Origin: Methyloferula stellata AR4
GTDB lineage: Bacteria > Pseudomonadota > Alphaproteobacteria > Rhizobiales > Beijerinckiaceae
DNA: 64,000 nucleotides
NCBI RefSeq assembly: GCF_000385335.1
Contig: NZ_ARWA01000001.1
Span: 2,310,001-2,374,000, forward strand
Reading direction: 5' to 3'
Each line of letters starts with the position of its first letter. The stretch's first letter is position 1. Both the position numbers and the translations under genes were made by a program. The notes beneath the pieces are model-generated. The model did not search any database, was not told where the DNA came from, and worked only from the letters and a program-made list of their open reading frames with translations. Positions 18,900 through 28,542 of the stretch are shown here, one piece after another.

Positions 18900-19376
18900 T
18901 CACTTGGTCTCAAGTTTGGTCTTCAAGCCGGTCAGGCCCGCCTGATAAATGCCACTGACGACTTTCTCGACGCCATTGTCGGCTGCGTTCGGCGTAAAGC
19001 TGCCGGTCCAGGTAATGGTGGCAGTCTCGCCCGTGCCCGTGACGCCGAGGGTCGATTTATAACCCGTCAGAGGCAGAGGGCTCGTCAAAATCGCATAAGT
19101 GTAGGATTTGCCGCCATTGTCCCAAGCGATCTGCTTTTCGACGAATTTCGCGCCGTCTTTGGCGGTGAGCGTCCGGACCTTGTCGGCGCCGTCCATTTTG
19201 ACCTCGCAGCCGACGATAACGGGGTGCCAGTTTTTGATCCCGCAAAAATCGCCGATCGCAGCCCAAGCGGCCGCGGGCGTCGCTTTGACCTCGACCTTTT
19301 CCGTGACTTCGGCTGCCCAAGCGCCGCTCGTCAGGGCGAGCAGCATAGCTCCGGCAAGCCCGATCATTCCTCTCAT
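18900..19376 (-). CDS. Exported SRPBCC (polyketide cyclase/dehydrase-like) family protein
   Basis: A 158-residue protein with a signal peptide (cleavage after SGAWA, residue 21) and a START-like SRPBCC fold. TPAAAWAAIGDFCGIKNWHPVIVGCEV is the usual start of the fold, and TWTGSFTPN lies in the late strands. Such proteins bind hydrophobic ligands in a deep pocket. An exported form suggests binding of a lipid-like or small aromatic molecule in the periplasm, and the ligand is unknown. Two Cys in the N-terminal third could form a disulfide. Appears monocistronic. Confidence 0.8.
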   Translation of the reverse strand: MRGMIGLAGAMLLALTSGAWAAEVTEKVEVKATPAAAWAAIGDFCGIKNWHPVIVGCEVKMDGADKVRTLTAKDGAKFVEKQIAWDNGGKSYTYAILTSPLPLTGYKSTLGVTGTGETATITWTGSFTPNAADNGVEKVVSGIYQAGLTGLKTKLETK

Positions 19377-19609
19377 GGTGCATATCCTCTCTGCAATGCC
19401 GCGCTCTTTTGGGGCGGCTGAGCATCAGCTTAGACTATTTTACAACACTCTGTGAACCCGCACTGGCGGAGAGGCGCGCCCATTGGGTGATTTCGCAAGC
19501 AAACGGCGTCCGACTGCCGGCCTCTGCCGTAGGCGAAGCTAGAGGATCTGGCTTTAAGCCATTGGTTCAGCTTGTGAACCATCTGAAAGCATGTCGGATG
19601 GTTCAGGTT

Positions 19610-20104
19610 CTAGCCGAACCTGAAAAGATTGAGCAGCATGCCGCGCAGGAAGGTCGATTCCGCACCGCCTGTCGGCGTCGAGCGCGACACGAAATCCACG
19701 ACCTTGCCGTCTTCGATGCCATAATTGGCGACCCGCTGAACCTTTTTCGATTTGTCGAAATAGACGGCATAAATATGCCGGTCGACAATCTTCGGATCCA
19801 TGAAGGCGACCATGCGCTTGGTTTCTTGCGAGACGTAGTACCAGGCGTCGCCGCCGACCGTCGATGTGGTGGACGGCGTGCCCAACAAAACGAGAACCTG
19901 TTCGGCCGAGGAGCCCGGGCGAACCTGCGCCAACGATCTTTGATCGGGCTGGTAGCCATGTAGAACTTCGCCGTCATAGCCCGTAATGCAACCGCCAAGC
20001 GACAAGGCGAGCGTGGCAGCCAAAATCGGTTTAGCAAGCAAAACCATGGGGTTCCGGAGCTTTGTCATCTGTCGAGAAAAGGAAATTGCCTTCTCGAAAC
20101 GCAT
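19610..20104 (-). CDS. bamE: Outer membrane assembly lipoprotein BamE (SmpA/OmlA)
   Basis: A lipoprotein of the beta-barrel assembly machine at the inner face of the outer membrane. The start is taken at 20104, with an alternative ATG at 20068. The signal peptide ends in a lipobox LSLGGC (Cys39 from the 20104 start). The SmpA/OmlA fold is seen in VRPGSSAEQVLVLLGTPSTTSTVGGDAWYYVSQ and the later YAVYFDKSKKVQRV strand. The longer open frame upstream is not needed and lacks family similarity. Divergent from the cytochrome chaperone gene, as in many alphaproteobacteria. Confidence 0.9.
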   Translation of the reverse strand: MRFEKAISFSRQMTKLRNPMVLLAKPILAATLALSLGGCITGYDGEVLHGYQPDQRSLAQVRPGSSAEQVLVLLGTPSTTSTVGGDAWYYVSQETKRMVAFMDPKIVDRHIYAVYFDKSKKVQRVANYGIEDGKVVDFVSRSTPTGGAESTFLRGMLLNLFRFG

Positions 20105-20328
20105 TTTTGAACCTCTATCTGTCGATTTAAAAGCCTGCGACGGATGGGCTTGCGCTTGCCTCAAAGCCTTGCGATGCCTAGCGCTCAACAAAGCGAAAAG
20201 CAAGATCGCAGCACTTGCCAGCACAGAGCTGACACCCACTTGGTTTCGATCCGCGCCGTTTTTTTGTCCTTCGCCGGTCACAGGTCTATCGGATGGTTGT
20301 CCAACGCGGCGAGCGCCCGGAGAGAATC

Positions 20329-20892
20329 ATGTTTGCAAGTCTCGCGCGGTTGAAAGTCAGGTTGCTGGGTTCATCGTCCAATCGATTAGTCATCGACCGG
20401 CTTCACGGCGAGATCGTGGCAGCCGCACGCAATCCGGTTCTGTTCACGGGTTTCGGAATCGAAGATAATTTCGAAGGCCGGTTTGAGTCCGTCGTGCTGC
20501 ATGCCGCCCTTGTCTTGCGAAGGCTCCGCACCTTGCCGGCGCCCGCACCCGATGTCGCGCAAGATCTGGCCGATGCGCTGTTTCGCCATTTCGAAGTCGC
20601 CTTGCGGGAACTAGGCGTCGGCGACTCCTCGGTGCCGAAGAAAATGAAGGGCCTTGCCGAAGCTTTCTTCGGCCGGGGCCTAGCCTATGACGAGGCGCTG
20701 CGCTGCGGCCATGGCGAGCTAGCGGACGCCTTGAAGCGCAATGTCTATGCTGGCCGGAAGGGCGGCGAGGCCCTGAGCATCTATGTCGCGGCGCTCGATG
20801 CCGCGCTTGCCGCCGCGCCGGTCGAGGCCTTTATCAAGGGGCCAGTGCCATTTCCTTCACCCTCGGCCGTGCCGATGGAGGCCATCGCATGA
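20329..20892 (+). CDS. Ubiquinol-cytochrome c chaperone family protein (Cbp3-like)
   Basis: A 187-residue protein of the ubiquinol-cytochrome c chaperone family, related to mitochondrial Cbp3/UQCC1, which assists assembly of cytochrome b of complex III. The conserved core is seen in DNFEGRFESVVLHAALVLRRL and VPKKMKGLAEAFFGR. The ATG at 20329 has a GGAGAGA ribosome-binding site and was preferred to one 36 bases upstream. Its stop overlaps the DUF177 start (ATGA), indicating coupled translation. Confidence 0.85.
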   Translation: MFASLARLKVRLLGSSSNRLVIDRLHGEIVAAARNPVLFTGFGIEDNFEGRFESVVLHAALVLRRLRTLPAPAPDVAQDLADALFRHFEVALRELGVGDSSVPKKMKGLAEAFFGRGLAYDEALRCGHGELADALKRNVYAGRKGGEALSIYVAALDAALAAAPVEAFIKGPVPFPSPSAVPMEAIA

Positions 20893-21506
20893 AACCTAAA
20901 TCAAGCGGAAAACCGTCCGGCGCGAAATCCGGCGGCAGCGATCTCAACGCGGGCGTGCCCTTTTCGCGCCTCGTCACGGTCGATCCGATGCCGGACGAGG
21001 GCTTCGAGGTCGCGATCGAAGCCGATGCGGCGGAACGCGCGGCGCTCGCGGCTCTGGACGGGCTGGTCGATATCGGAAAACTCGACGCTGTTTTTCATGT
21101 CATGCGCAGGCCGCAAGGCCGGGTCAATGTCAGGGGCGAGGTCAGAGCGACGATCACGCAAACCTGCGTCGTCAGCCTCGATCCGTTTGAATCGGCGGTC
21201 GCCGAGCAGGTGGATGTCGATTTCATGCGGCCTGAAGAGATAGAAAAGGCTGAGAAGGAAAGGGCCAAACGCGAAAAGGCCATGCCGCGCGATCAAGCGA
21301 AGTTCGAGGAAGAGGACGAAGATCCGCCGGATCCGATCGTTAACGGCAAGATCGATCTTGGCGTGCTGGCCACCGAATTTCTGGCGCTGGCGCTCGATCC
21401 CTACCCGAAAAAGCCGGGAGTCAGCTTCGAAGAGGTTCTGACGGAAAAGCCGGAAGAGCGGGAATCGCCCTTTGCCATCTTGCGTAAATGGGACAAGACC
21501 TCTTAA
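20889..21506 (+). CDS. YceD/DUF177 family protein
   Basis: A 205-residue protein of the DUF177 family. The family signature GRVNVRGEVRATITQTCVVSLDPFESAVAEQVDVDFM lies in the middle, followed by an acidic region and DLGVLATEFLALALDPYPKKPG near the end. In E. coli yceD precedes rpmF-plsX and is linked to rRNA metabolism. Here rpmF is absent from between it and plsX, as usual in alphaproteobacteria. The second gene of an operon that leads into plsX about 40 bases downstream. Confidence 0.85.
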   Translation: MKPKSSGKPSGAKSGGSDLNAGVPFSRLVTVDPMPDEGFEVAIEADAAERAALAALDGLVDIGKLDAVFHVMRRPQGRVNVRGEVRATITQTCVVSLDPFESAVAEQVDVDFMRPEEIEKAEKERAKREKAMPRDQAKFEEEDEDPPDPIVNGKIDLGVLATEFLALALDPYPKKPGVSFEEVLTEKPEERESPFAILRKWDKTS

Positions 21507-21548
21507 ACGGCGGACAGACGGGGCGGTGATGCAGCTAGGGGCTCAGCG

Positions 21549-22661
21549 GTGGCGATAATCGAACCGGTCCGGATCGCCGTGGATGCGATGGGCGGCGACC
21601 ATGGTCCGGAAGTGATCATCCCGGGCGCGGCGCATGCGTTCGAACGCCACCCCGATGTGCGTTTTCTGTTTTTCGGAGACGAGAAACGGATCAGGCCGGT
21701 GCTCGAAGCCTCGCCGCGCCTCGCCGCCGTCTCGCGCCTGCATCATACGGACGTCGCGGTGTCGATGGAGGACAAGCCGAGCCAGGCCTTGCGGAAAGGC
21801 CGGCGCGTCTCGTCCATGTGGCTTGCCATCGAGGCCGTGAAAAAAGGCGAAGCCGATGTGGCGGTCTCGGCCGGCAATACCGGCGCGCTCATGGCCATGT
21901 CGAAAATCTGCCTGCACATGATGGCCCATATCGAGCGTCCGGCGATCGCCGCCTTCTGGCCGACGCTGCGCGGCGAGACGGTCGTCCTCGATGTCGGCGC
22001 GACGATCGGCGCCAATGCCCAGCATCTCTTCGATCTTGCGGTCATGGGCTCGGCTTTGGCCCGCATCGTCTTCAATCTGCAGCGTCCGACCGTCGGCCTG
22101 TTGAATGTCGGGGTCGAAGAGATCAAGGGGCTCGAAGAAGTGAAGGCGGCGTCCCGCCTCTTGCGCCAGACGCCGCTCGCGAGCCTCGACTATTACGGCT
22201 TCGTCGAAGGCGACGACATCGGCAAGGGCACGGTCGACGTGGTGGTGACGGAAGGCTTTGCCGGCAATATCGCGCTCAAGACGGCCGAAGGAACCGCCAA
22301 GCAGATCGGCCAATATTTGCGCGAAGCCATGCGCCATGGTTGGCTGTCGCGGCTCGGGTATCTCCTGGCGCAGCCGGCTTTCGCAAGGCTCAAGACAAAA
22401 ATGGATCCGCGCAATCTGAACGGCGGGGTCTTTCTTGGGCTGGACGGGGTAGTCATCAAAAGCCACGGCGGTTCGGATGCGATCGGAACGGCGCGCGCCA
22501 TCGAGATCGGCTATGCCATGGCGCGGCACGAACTCTTGCATAAGATCCGCGAAGCCCTTGCCGTTTCGCACGAGGAGGCGCCCGTGCTGAGCGTCGAGCC
22601 AAATGCGAAGGCCTGCGACGCATCCGCGCCGCCGGCCCCGATGGAAGCATCCGATCGCTAG
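21549..22661 (+). CDS. plsX: Phosphate acyltransferase PlsX
   Basis: A 370-residue peripheral membrane enzyme that turns acyl-ACP into acyl-phosphate, the donor for PlsY in phospholipid synthesis. Family signatures are [13 protein letters not shown] at the N-terminus, the SAGNTGALM motif, the [13 protein letters not shown] segment and [14 protein letters not shown] near the end. The start is a GTG at 21549, because the conserved N-terminal strand begins only a few residues later and no ATG precedes it. It lies between DUF177 and fabH in the expected order. Confidence 0.95.
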   Translation: MAIIEPVRIAVDAMGGDHGPEVIIPGAAHAFERHPDVRFLFFGDEKRIRPVLEASPRLAAVSRLHHTDVAVSMEDKPSQALRKGRRVSSMWLAIEAVKKGEADVAVSAGNTGALMAMSKICLHMMAHIERPAIAAFWPTLRGETVVLDVGATIGANAQHLFDLAVMGSALARIVFNLQRPTVGLLNVGVEEIKGLEEVKAASRLLRQTPLASLDYYGFVEGDDIGKGTVDVVVTEGFAGNIALKTAEGTAKQIGQYLREAMRHGWLSRLGYLLAQPAFARLKTKMDPRNLNGGVFLGLDGVVIKSHGGSDAIGTARAIEIGYAMARHELLHKIREALAVSHEEAPVLSVEPNAKACDASAPPAPMEASDR

Positions 22662-22717
22662 AGCATTCATCTCGCTTTGCCGTTCAAGTTCCCAAAAGAC
22701 TCGGAGACTCTCTCGTT

Positions 22718-23710
22718 TTGACTCATGAACAGAAAGACCGGCTGCGGTCCGTCGTCGTCGGGATCGGTTCCTATCTTCCCAACCGGATCGTCAGCAATCA
22801 GGATCTCGAAAAATCGCTCGAGACGACCGATGAGTGGATCGTTCAGCGGACCGGCATCACGCAGCGCCACATCGCGGCAGACGATGAGCGGACCTCGACG
22901 CTGGGGCTTCGGGCGGCCGAAGCGGCTCTCGCGGATGCAGGCCTGACCGGCAAGGATATCGATCTCATCATCGTCGCGACTTCGACGCCGGACTATGTGT
23001 TTCCGTCGGTGGCGACCCAAATCCAGGCCGGTCTCGGCATGTATCACGGCGCGGCCTTCGATGTGCAGGCCGTCTGCTCCGGATTTGTCTTCGGTGTCGC
23101 GACGGCGGATAAGTTTCTGCAGTCCGGATCGCATAAGCGCGCTTTGGTGATTGGCGCCGAGACCTTTTCAAGGCTGCTCGATTGGACCGACCGAACCACC
23201 TGCGTTCTTTTCGGCGATGGCGCGGGTGCCATCGTGCTCGAAGCGCAAGCCTCGGCAGGCACGGTGAAGGACCGGGGCGTTCTGACCTCGCATCTGCGCT
23301 CGGACGGGCGGCATTTCGATAAGCTCTATGTCGACGGCGGGCCCTCGGCGACGCGCAGTGTCGGGCATTTGCGCATGTCGGGCAGGGAGGTCTTCCGGCA
23401 CGCCGTCGGCATGGTCACCGATGTCATGGCGGATGCCTTTGCCGCGACCGGAACCGGGCCAGCCGACCTCGACTGGTTCGTTCCACACCAGGCCAACCGC
23501 CGGATCATCGACGCTTCCGCCGAAAAACTTGGCATTTCGCCGGAAAAAGTTGTGACGACCGTCCAATATCACGCGAATACGTCGGCTGCGTCGATTCCAT
23601 TGGCCTTGGCGGTCGCCTGCGGCGACGGCCGGATCAAAAAAGGCGATCTCGTCATGATCGAGGCTATGGGCGGCGGATTTACCTGGGGGTCGGCGCTGAT
23701 CCGTTGGTAA
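22718..23710 (+). CDS. fabH: 3-oxoacyl-ACP synthase III (KAS III)
   Basis: A 330-residue condensing enzyme that starts fatty acid synthesis from acetyl-CoA and malonyl-ACP. The catalytic triad is visible: Cys in [11 protein letters not shown], His in VPHQANRRI and Asn in YHANTSAAS. The C-terminal [13 protein letters not shown] is diagnostic. The likely start is TTG at 22718, about 10 bases after a TCGGAGA ribosome-binding site; no ATG lies before the conserved core. It follows plsX by 56 bases. Confidence 0.95.
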   Translation: MTHEQKDRLRSVVVGIGSYLPNRIVSNQDLEKSLETTDEWIVQRTGITQRHIAADDERTSTLGLRAAEAALADAGLTGKDIDLIIVATSTPDYVFPSVATQIQAGLGMYHGAAFDVQAVCSGFVFGVATADKFLQSGSHKRALVIGAETFSRLLDWTDRTTCVLFGDGAGAIVLEAQASAGTVKDRGVLTSHLRSDGRHFDKLYVDGGPSATRSVGHLRMSGREVFRHAVGMVTDVMADAFAATGTGPADLDWFVPHQANRRIIDASAEKLGISPEKVVTTVQYHANTSAASIPLALAVACGDGRIKKGDLVMIEAMGGGFTWGSALIRW

Positions 23711-23971
23711 AAAGGCAGAGCTGCCTTGCGGCAAGATGTCTTGATTTGTGCGCAACTTTGTAAGAAGCTTCAAAAAATTGTCATTTCCGACAGCCATTGC
23801 GTGAATTCATAGGTGTTTAGAACGCGTTGCGATCAGGCTTTTGCATTGGTGGTCGTGTAAAAAGCGGTCGCTTGCGACAGGCTCTTTCGATCCTCTGCAG
23901 CAAACGGGCAGTCAGGTAGATCATCGCCTTTCCTTTTCAGCATACTCCGTAATGATTATCGAGGCTGACCG

Positions 23972-24346
23972 ATGCCGGACATCGAAATAGCAACACCCCT
24001 GCAAACAGGGGGAGAAACCAGGGAGCAGAACCGGTCGCGCACGCTGACGCGTGTCGATCTGGCCGAAGCCGTCTATCAGCGTGTCGGGCTTTCGCGCAAG
24101 GAATCGGCTGCGCTCGTGCAGGCCGTCTTGACGGAATTGTCGGACCGGCTCGTTGCTGGCGAGTCCGTCAAATTGTCATCCTTCGGTTCGTTCGTCGTGC
24201 GCGCCAAAGGCGAACGGATCGGCCGTAATCCGAAGACGGGAGTCGAAGTGCCGATCACGCAGCGGCGCGTCATGGTCTTCAAGCCGTCGAACGTGCTGAA
24301 GGCTCGGATCAACGGACAGACAGTTCCGGACAACGAAGCGGACTGA
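23972..24346 (+). CDS. ihfA: Integration host factor subunit alpha
   Basis: A 124-residue DNA-bending nucleoid protein, the alpha half of the IHF heterodimer. The HU/IHF fold is seen: [25 protein letters not shown], then SFGSFVVR and [23 protein letters not shown], where the beta-ribbon arm inserts into the minor groove. It has an N-terminal extension of about 25 residues compared with E. coli IhfA, common in this order. It lies between fabH and a MerR gene, the conserved alphaproteobacterial order. Confidence 0.93.
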   Translation: MPDIEIATPLQTGGETREQNRSRTLTRVDLAEAVYQRVGLSRKESAALVQAVLTELSDRLVAGESVKLSSFGSFVVRAKGERIGRNPKTGVEVPITQRRVMVFKPSNVLKARINGQTVPDNEAD

Positions 24347-24402
24347 ATCTGTCTCGCCGCGGCGTGACGAATCGCTGACGGCCTGCTGCTGGACACATTC
24401 GG

Positions 24403-24963
24403 ATGGAAAAAAGCGCCGAAGCTTTTCGGACGATAAGTGAAGTCGCCGACGAGCTCGATCTTCCCCAGCATGTGCTGCGGTTCTGGGAAACCCGTTTCAT
24501 CCAGATCAAGCCGCTGAAACGCGGCGGTGGGCGGCGCTATTACCGTCCCGACGATGTCGAGCTTCTGCGTGCCATTCGCCAGCTTCTCTACGGCGAGGGC
24601 TACACGATCAAGGGCGTCCAAAAAATCCTGAAAGAGCAGGGCGCGCGGTCGGTCATCGCTGCCTATCGCGCTGCGTCGATCGCTGGCGGCGAGCGGATGA
24701 GTCTCATCTTCGGGCCGGGCGCCGAGACCGAAGCGGACCCACAAGCCCGCTATGAAGAGGCCATGCATCCGGCGCCGGCACGAAACGGCGCCTATGCCGC
24801 GGCCGGAATTTCGCCTGACGGCGCGGATTTTCAGGCCTATGCCGGCGAAGGGTCCGACGGCTCGGCGATGGCGCTTCACGAGGCCGATCTGCGCCGGCTT
24901 GAGGCGTTGCTAGCCGAGCTCGATGAATGTGAACGGATTTTGCATGCCGCCCGGCGGTCTTAA
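24403..24963 (+). CDS. MerR family transcriptional regulator
   Basis: A 186-residue regulator. The winged-helix MerR domain is at the N-terminus (about 8-80): [25 protein letters not shown] and [37 protein letters not shown]. The C-terminal part lacks the cysteines of metal sensors and is of unknown ligand. It directly follows ihfA, a conserved pair in alphaproteobacteria. Its target genes are not evident. Confidence 0.88.
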   Translation: MEKSAEAFRTISEVADELDLPQHVLRFWETRFIQIKPLKRGGGRRYYRPDDVELLRAIRQLLYGEGYTIKGVQKILKEQGARSVIAAYRAASIAGGERMSLIFGPGAETEADPQARYEEAMHPAPARNGAYAAAGISPDGADFQAYAGEGSDGSAMALHEADLRRLEALLAELDECERILHAARRS

Positions 24964-25017
24964 AGCCATGAGCGGCGCGTTGCGTCGGCACAGGGCTTTC
25001 TCTATAAGGACCGGCAT

Positions 25018-25095
25018 CGGAGTGTAGCGCAGCCCGGTTAGCGCACTAGTCTGGGGGACTAGGGGTCGGAGGTTCGAATCCTCTCACTCCGACCA
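25018..25095 (+). tRNA. tRNA-Pro (anticodon GGG)
   Basis: The acceptor stem CGGAGTG / CACTCCG closes the molecule and CCA is encoded. The anticodon stem CTAGT / ACTAG encloses the loop CTGGGGG, reading GGG. The T arm has GGTTCGAATCC. Confidence 0.96.
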
Positions 25096-25334
25096 TCACG
25101 AAGGCACATGAAATCCCTCGTGATCCGGGTTCGGATCGACCTAAGGCCCCAGAAAGGCGGCCTTTTCTCGCTGAACCCTTTAGATCGAGGCTTTCCGCCG
25201 CGCGAGTGGCATAAAACTGGCTTGAACTGCGCAGGGATAGCCGGGCTGCCCCGGGCGAAGCGGGCCGATTTGAACTGCAGGATTTGGCAACCTGACGCGC
25301 TAGCGTTCCGAAATGTGAAAACAGGAAATTCAAT

Positions 25335-25580
25335 ATGTTCGAAGGATGGCTCATTCAGGTGACAAAGGGCAACCCGGCGGAGGGCGAACAAGACGTTGCG
25401 CTTTATGCTTCCTGGGAACCTAAGGAAGATGCGGCGGTCTTGCTCGTCATCAAGACGTTCAATTTGGCCGAAGAAGACATCGCTTCAATGGTCATCGACC
25501 TTCCCAAGGAAGTCATGGAAAAGCTTGGCCTGAAGCCGGGCGAAGCCGGTCCCTACAGCGAAGACGTCGTCGCCGGCTGA
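25335..25580 (+). CDS. Small acidic protein of unknown function
   Basis: An 81-residue soluble protein, acidic overall, with an alternating pattern that suggests a small alpha-beta fold (MFEGWLIQVTKG, ALYASWEP, AVLLVIKTFN). An AGGA ribosome-binding site stands about 8 bases before the ATG. No family was recognised. It is followed within 260 bases by another small protein gene on the opposite strand. Confidence 0.6.
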   Translation: MFEGWLIQVTKGNPAEGEQDVALYASWEPKEDAAVLLVIKTFNLAEEDIASMVIDLPKEVMEKLGLKPGEAGPYSEDVVAG

Positions 25581-25785
25581 CATAGCCGCGCGCGGCACCG
25601 TCCGCAAAAGCCGCTCGGTCCGAAGGGCTTGGTCTTTTTCATAAAGATCAGATGCTTAAGGGGAGAGATGAATCCATTGCATCTCTTCAATCGCATGTCA
25701 TACGCCGGATAGGCCGTCGAGACTGAGGCAAGTCTTCACGTCGAATCTGAAGAGTGACCTGCAACCAGCCGCTCGATATTGAATC

Positions 25786-25822
25786 AAAAAAGGCTCGATC
25801 CTGATCAGGGACCGAGCCTTTT
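25786..25822 (-). terminator. Intrinsic terminator for the 25837-26073 gene
   Basis: Near-perfect palindrome with arms AAAAGGCTCG and CGAGCCTTTT around TCCTGATCAGGGA. On the minus strand it is followed by six T. It lies about 15 bases after the stop of the minus-strand gene. Confidence 0.85.
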
Positions 25823-25836
25823 GCTTGGTCCGGTCT

Positions 25837-26073
25837 TCAGGCGCCGATCCGCTTGAAATCGGCCACGGCGGCGTCGAAAAAGGCCGCGACGTCGTAGACG
25901 AAGCCCTTTTCCTTGAAGCGCGGATGGTTGACGGCATAGGTGGCGATATTCTGTTGCGTGGCTTTGTCGAGGAACAGCACTTCGAAACTATGGACCTTGG
26001 TGCCCTTGTCTTCGAGCGTGATGACTTCGACTTCTTTGCCGCCGAGTTCAAAGGTTGTTGTCGGTAAAGACAC
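25837..26073 (-). CDS. Small protein of unknown function
   Basis: A 78-residue soluble protein with a strand-rich N-terminal half (TFELGGKEVEVITLEDKG) and helical C-terminal half ending AFFDAAVADFKRIGA. No domain recognised. It has its own strong terminator immediately downstream, which supports real expression. A short leader with TACTCCC/GGGAGTA upstream on the minus strand provides a ribosome-binding site. Confidence 0.6.
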   Translation of the reverse strand: MSLPTTTFELGGKEVEVITLEDKGTKVHSFEVLFLDKATQQNIATYAVNHPRFKEKGFVYDVAAFFDAAVADFKRIGA

Positions 26074-26204
26074 GTTCTACTCCCCCATCAGGATAAAATT
26101 CGCGGCTGACATACACCAGCAGGCCCGGTAGCGCCAGCAGTCGCGATCCTGGCGGCGAAGCAATTCCGCTGCCGCGCCCGTGCCTCGAAGAGCCCATGGC
26201 AGGC

Positions 26205-26552
26205 TCAAGGGGTGCGAATGCCCTTGATCCGCGTCAGATAATCGACGATAGGGCCAACGTCTTCGTCGGCGACCGGGGCCTTATAGGTCGCACGCATCTT
26301 TTCCACGATCGCTTGCCAGGTCGGGCGCGGCAGGGGCGGCTGGGTCAACACCATTCCAGCCGAGTGGCAGACGAGGCAATTATTATTGATCGCGTCCGAG
26401 CCCGGACCTTGAAACATGCGCTCGCCCGTCGGCAGATCGGTGTCGACGGACTTGAACGTGGCGAGATTGCCGGCCAGCGAAGGCCCCGCGGCGAAGGCCA
26501 TTGCAAGCAGGATCGGGGCGGCCTGAAAAACCCGTTTCGCGACGCCCATCAT
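26205..26552 (-). CDS. sorB: Sulfite dehydrogenase cytochrome c subunit SorB
   Basis: A monohaem cytochrome c of 115 residues with a signal peptide (cleavage after GPSLA) and a haem motif CLVCH. An axial Met is likely in the MRATYKAPV segment. The start lies in ATGATGG at 26552, overlapping the sorA stop. It is the electron acceptor for the molybdenum subunit SorA, passing electrons from sulfite to the periplasmic cytochrome c pool. A longer frame exists upstream but would read deep into sorA. Confidence 0.88.
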   Translation of the reverse strand: MMGVAKRVFQAAPILLAMAFAAGPSLAGNLATFKSVDTDLPTGERMFQGPGSDAINNNCLVCHSAGMVLTQPPLPRPTWQAIVEKMRATYKAPVADEDVGPIVDYLTRIKGIRTP

Positions 26553-27784
26553 CGATCTCCGTGCGTGGCGAAGAGGCCGACCGTCTCGATCGGGTTTCGC
26601 ATGAAGCCGGATGGGTTCCAGCTCGCGGCCAGCGGCTGCATGTCTCCATTGCTGTTGGTGCAGCGCACCAGAACATTGTGCCTGCCGCGCGGCAGATTGA
26701 GAGAGGCTTCCCAACGCCGGAAGCTATATTTGCCTTCGTCCTTCCCAAGCTGCGCGGGCAGCCATGTCATCCCCCCGTCGAGCGACAGATCGGTGCTTTT
26801 GACGCCGGCATCGCCGCCGAAAGCGATCCCGCGCAGACTGACAGGCGTATCGGCGGCGACGCTGTCGCCGGAGGGCATATTGGTGAAGAAGGAGCGCGGC
26901 ACCATACGGTTGATCGGCACCATTTTGACGCCCGTCTCACCCGGCTTGATCGATGCCATCGGCGTATCGGGAATGAGATAGGCCTTGGCCGTCCAGTAAT
27001 TGTCATCGGGTTTGTCGAGCACCTCTATGTCGTTCAGCATCTTGACCCAGTAGGTCGCATACCAGCCGGGCACGACGAGCCTGAGCGGAAAGCCGTTTAA
27101 AAGCGGCAATTGCTCGCCATTCATCTGATAGGCAATCATGACCTCGCCGTCGCGCGCATGATCGATTGCCAGAGATTTCATGAAGTCCGGCCCATCGGGC
27201 ATGACCGGCTGATCGAGGCCGTTGAATCGCACGGCCACGGCGCCGGCCTTGACGCCGGCGCGATCGAGCACGTCTTTCAGGCGCACGCCGGTCCAGCGGG
27301 CATTGCCCATCGACCCATTGCTCCATTGCGCGCCCGGCACGCGGGGCTGGAAAAAGCCGCGCGAATTGCCGGAGCATTGATTGACGGCGACGAGATCGAC
27401 GGAAGGCATCGCGGCAAGATCTTGAAGCGACAGGCTGAGGTTCAAATTGACCTGTCCGCGCACATTCAGGCGGAAGGCATCGGCATCGATCTTTGTCGGA
27501 ATATTGGCCCAGTGCCAGCGGACATAGAATTGATCGTTCGGGGTGATGATGCTCTTGTCGAAGACGTTGAACGGCGTCTCAAGCAGCGGCGGCCGCGTCC
27601 TCTGCAGGATCATCGGGCCTTTGCCGGGAAAGGCCGTTGCGAAGGCGCGAAAGCTAGTATCCCCCGGCGGGCTCAGATCGGCGAATTCTTTGGCAAGCGC
27701 CGATGATGAGGTAAGCGATAGTGTTGCGAGGCCGGCACCGGTCAAGAACCGGCGCCGGTTGAGGCCCGTGTTGAATCGATCCAT
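26549..27784 (-). CDS. sorA: Sulfite dehydrogenase molybdenum subunit SorA
   Basis: A 411-residue periplasmic molybdenum-cofactor sulfite oxidase-family enzyme that turns sulfite into sulfate. A twin-arginine signal is present (NRRRFLTGAG, near residues 9-18). The molybdenum ligand Cys137 is in AVNQCSGNSRGFF, and the oxidoreductase core plus C-terminal dimerisation domain are complete. It is translationally coupled to sorB. The Rrf2-type regulator gene lies 160 bases upstream on the same strand. Confidence 0.92.
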   Translation of the reverse strand: MDRFNTGLNRRRFLTGAGLATLSLTSSSALAKEFADLSPPGDTSFRAFATAFPGKGPMILQRTRPPLLETPFNVFDKSIITPNDQFYVRWHWANIPTKIDADAFRLNVRGQVNLNLSLSLQDLAAMPSVDLVAVNQCSGNSRGFFQPRVPGAQWSNGSMGNARWTGVRLKDVLDRAGVKAGAVAVRFNGLDQPVMPDGPDFMKSLAIDHARDGEVMIAYQMNGEQLPLLNGFPLRLVVPGWYATYWVKMLNDIEVLDKPDDNYWTAKAYLIPDTPMASIKPGETGVKMVPINRMVPRSFFTNMPSGDSVAADTPVSLRGIAFGGDAGVKSTDLSLDGGMTWLPAQLGKDEGKYSFRRWEASLNLPRGRHNVLVRCTNSNGDMQPLAASWNPSGFMRNPIETVGLFATHGDR

Positions 27785-27944
27785 CGTACGAAATCCCTCC
27801 GGCTTTCGCCCCCGCCGGAAAAGATGTCGTCTTCGGGAAGTCTATCCATCGGATTATTGCGATCGTTTCGATCTATGATCCCGAACGATCGGACGCGTGG
27901 CCTTGCCGCGTCAAGCGGCTCTCGCTTGGCGCTAGGAAGCGGTG

Positions 27945-28394
27945 CTAGATATTATACATGAACTCGGCTTCCTCGCTCTTCGCCAGCGCGCGCATTTCCG
28001 CGAGCGTGCGATTGTCGAGGATGGTTGCAATGGCCTCGCGCGTTTCGAGCATGATCAGCCGGACGCTGCAGGTCTTCTCGTCGGTGCAATCGTCGCAGCG
28101 CCTGTAGGAGGATTTGCTGGCGCATTGGATCGGCGCGAGCGGTCCGTCGAGCACGCGGATAATATGTCCGACGCGGATTTCATGGGCGGCCTTGGCCAAA
28201 GTATAGCCGCCGCCTTTGCCCTTTTTCGAATTGACGAAGCCGGCATTGCGCAATTCGCCGAGGATCGTATCGAGAAATTTTTTCGGGATATCGTTGGTAT
28301 CGGCGATATCCGTGACGAGCGTCGTCTCGCCGGGGATTCGACCGGCGAGATGAACCATGGCCTTGAGACCGTATTTGCCCTTTTTTGTCAGCAT
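27945..28394 (-). CDS. Rrf2 family regulator with cysteine cluster
   Basis: A 149-residue winged-helix regulator. The N-terminal Rrf2 signature is clear: MLTKKGKYGLKAMVHLA, then IPKKFLDTILGELRNAGFVNSKKGKGGGY. Four cysteines at 91, 100, 103 and 109 (C-x8-C-x2-C-x5-C) probably bind an iron-sulfur cluster. Their spacing does not match IscR, NsrR (both C-x5-C first) or RirA (C-x7-C). It may sense redox or iron, and its position upstream of sorAB makes these genes candidate targets. Confidence 0.85.
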   Translation of the reverse strand: MLTKKGKYGLKAMVHLAGRIPGETTLVTDIADTNDIPKKFLDTILGELRNAGFVNSKKGKGGGYTLAKAAHEIRVGHIIRVLDGPLAPIQCASKSSYRRCDDCTDEKTCSVRLIMLETREAIATILDNRTLAEMRALAKSEEAEFMYNI

Positions 28395-28542
28395 TCCCGA
28401 ACCGAAAGCGGCTTTTAAGGGGCCGCGGCACCATAGCGGAGGAGTTTTGGACGCTAATTCGGGAGAGGGGCAAATGTCTACTTTTTTTATGGGCTTTGCA
28501 CGATTTTCGAACGCCTGCGGTTAAGCTTGCCTGCACAGGCCC

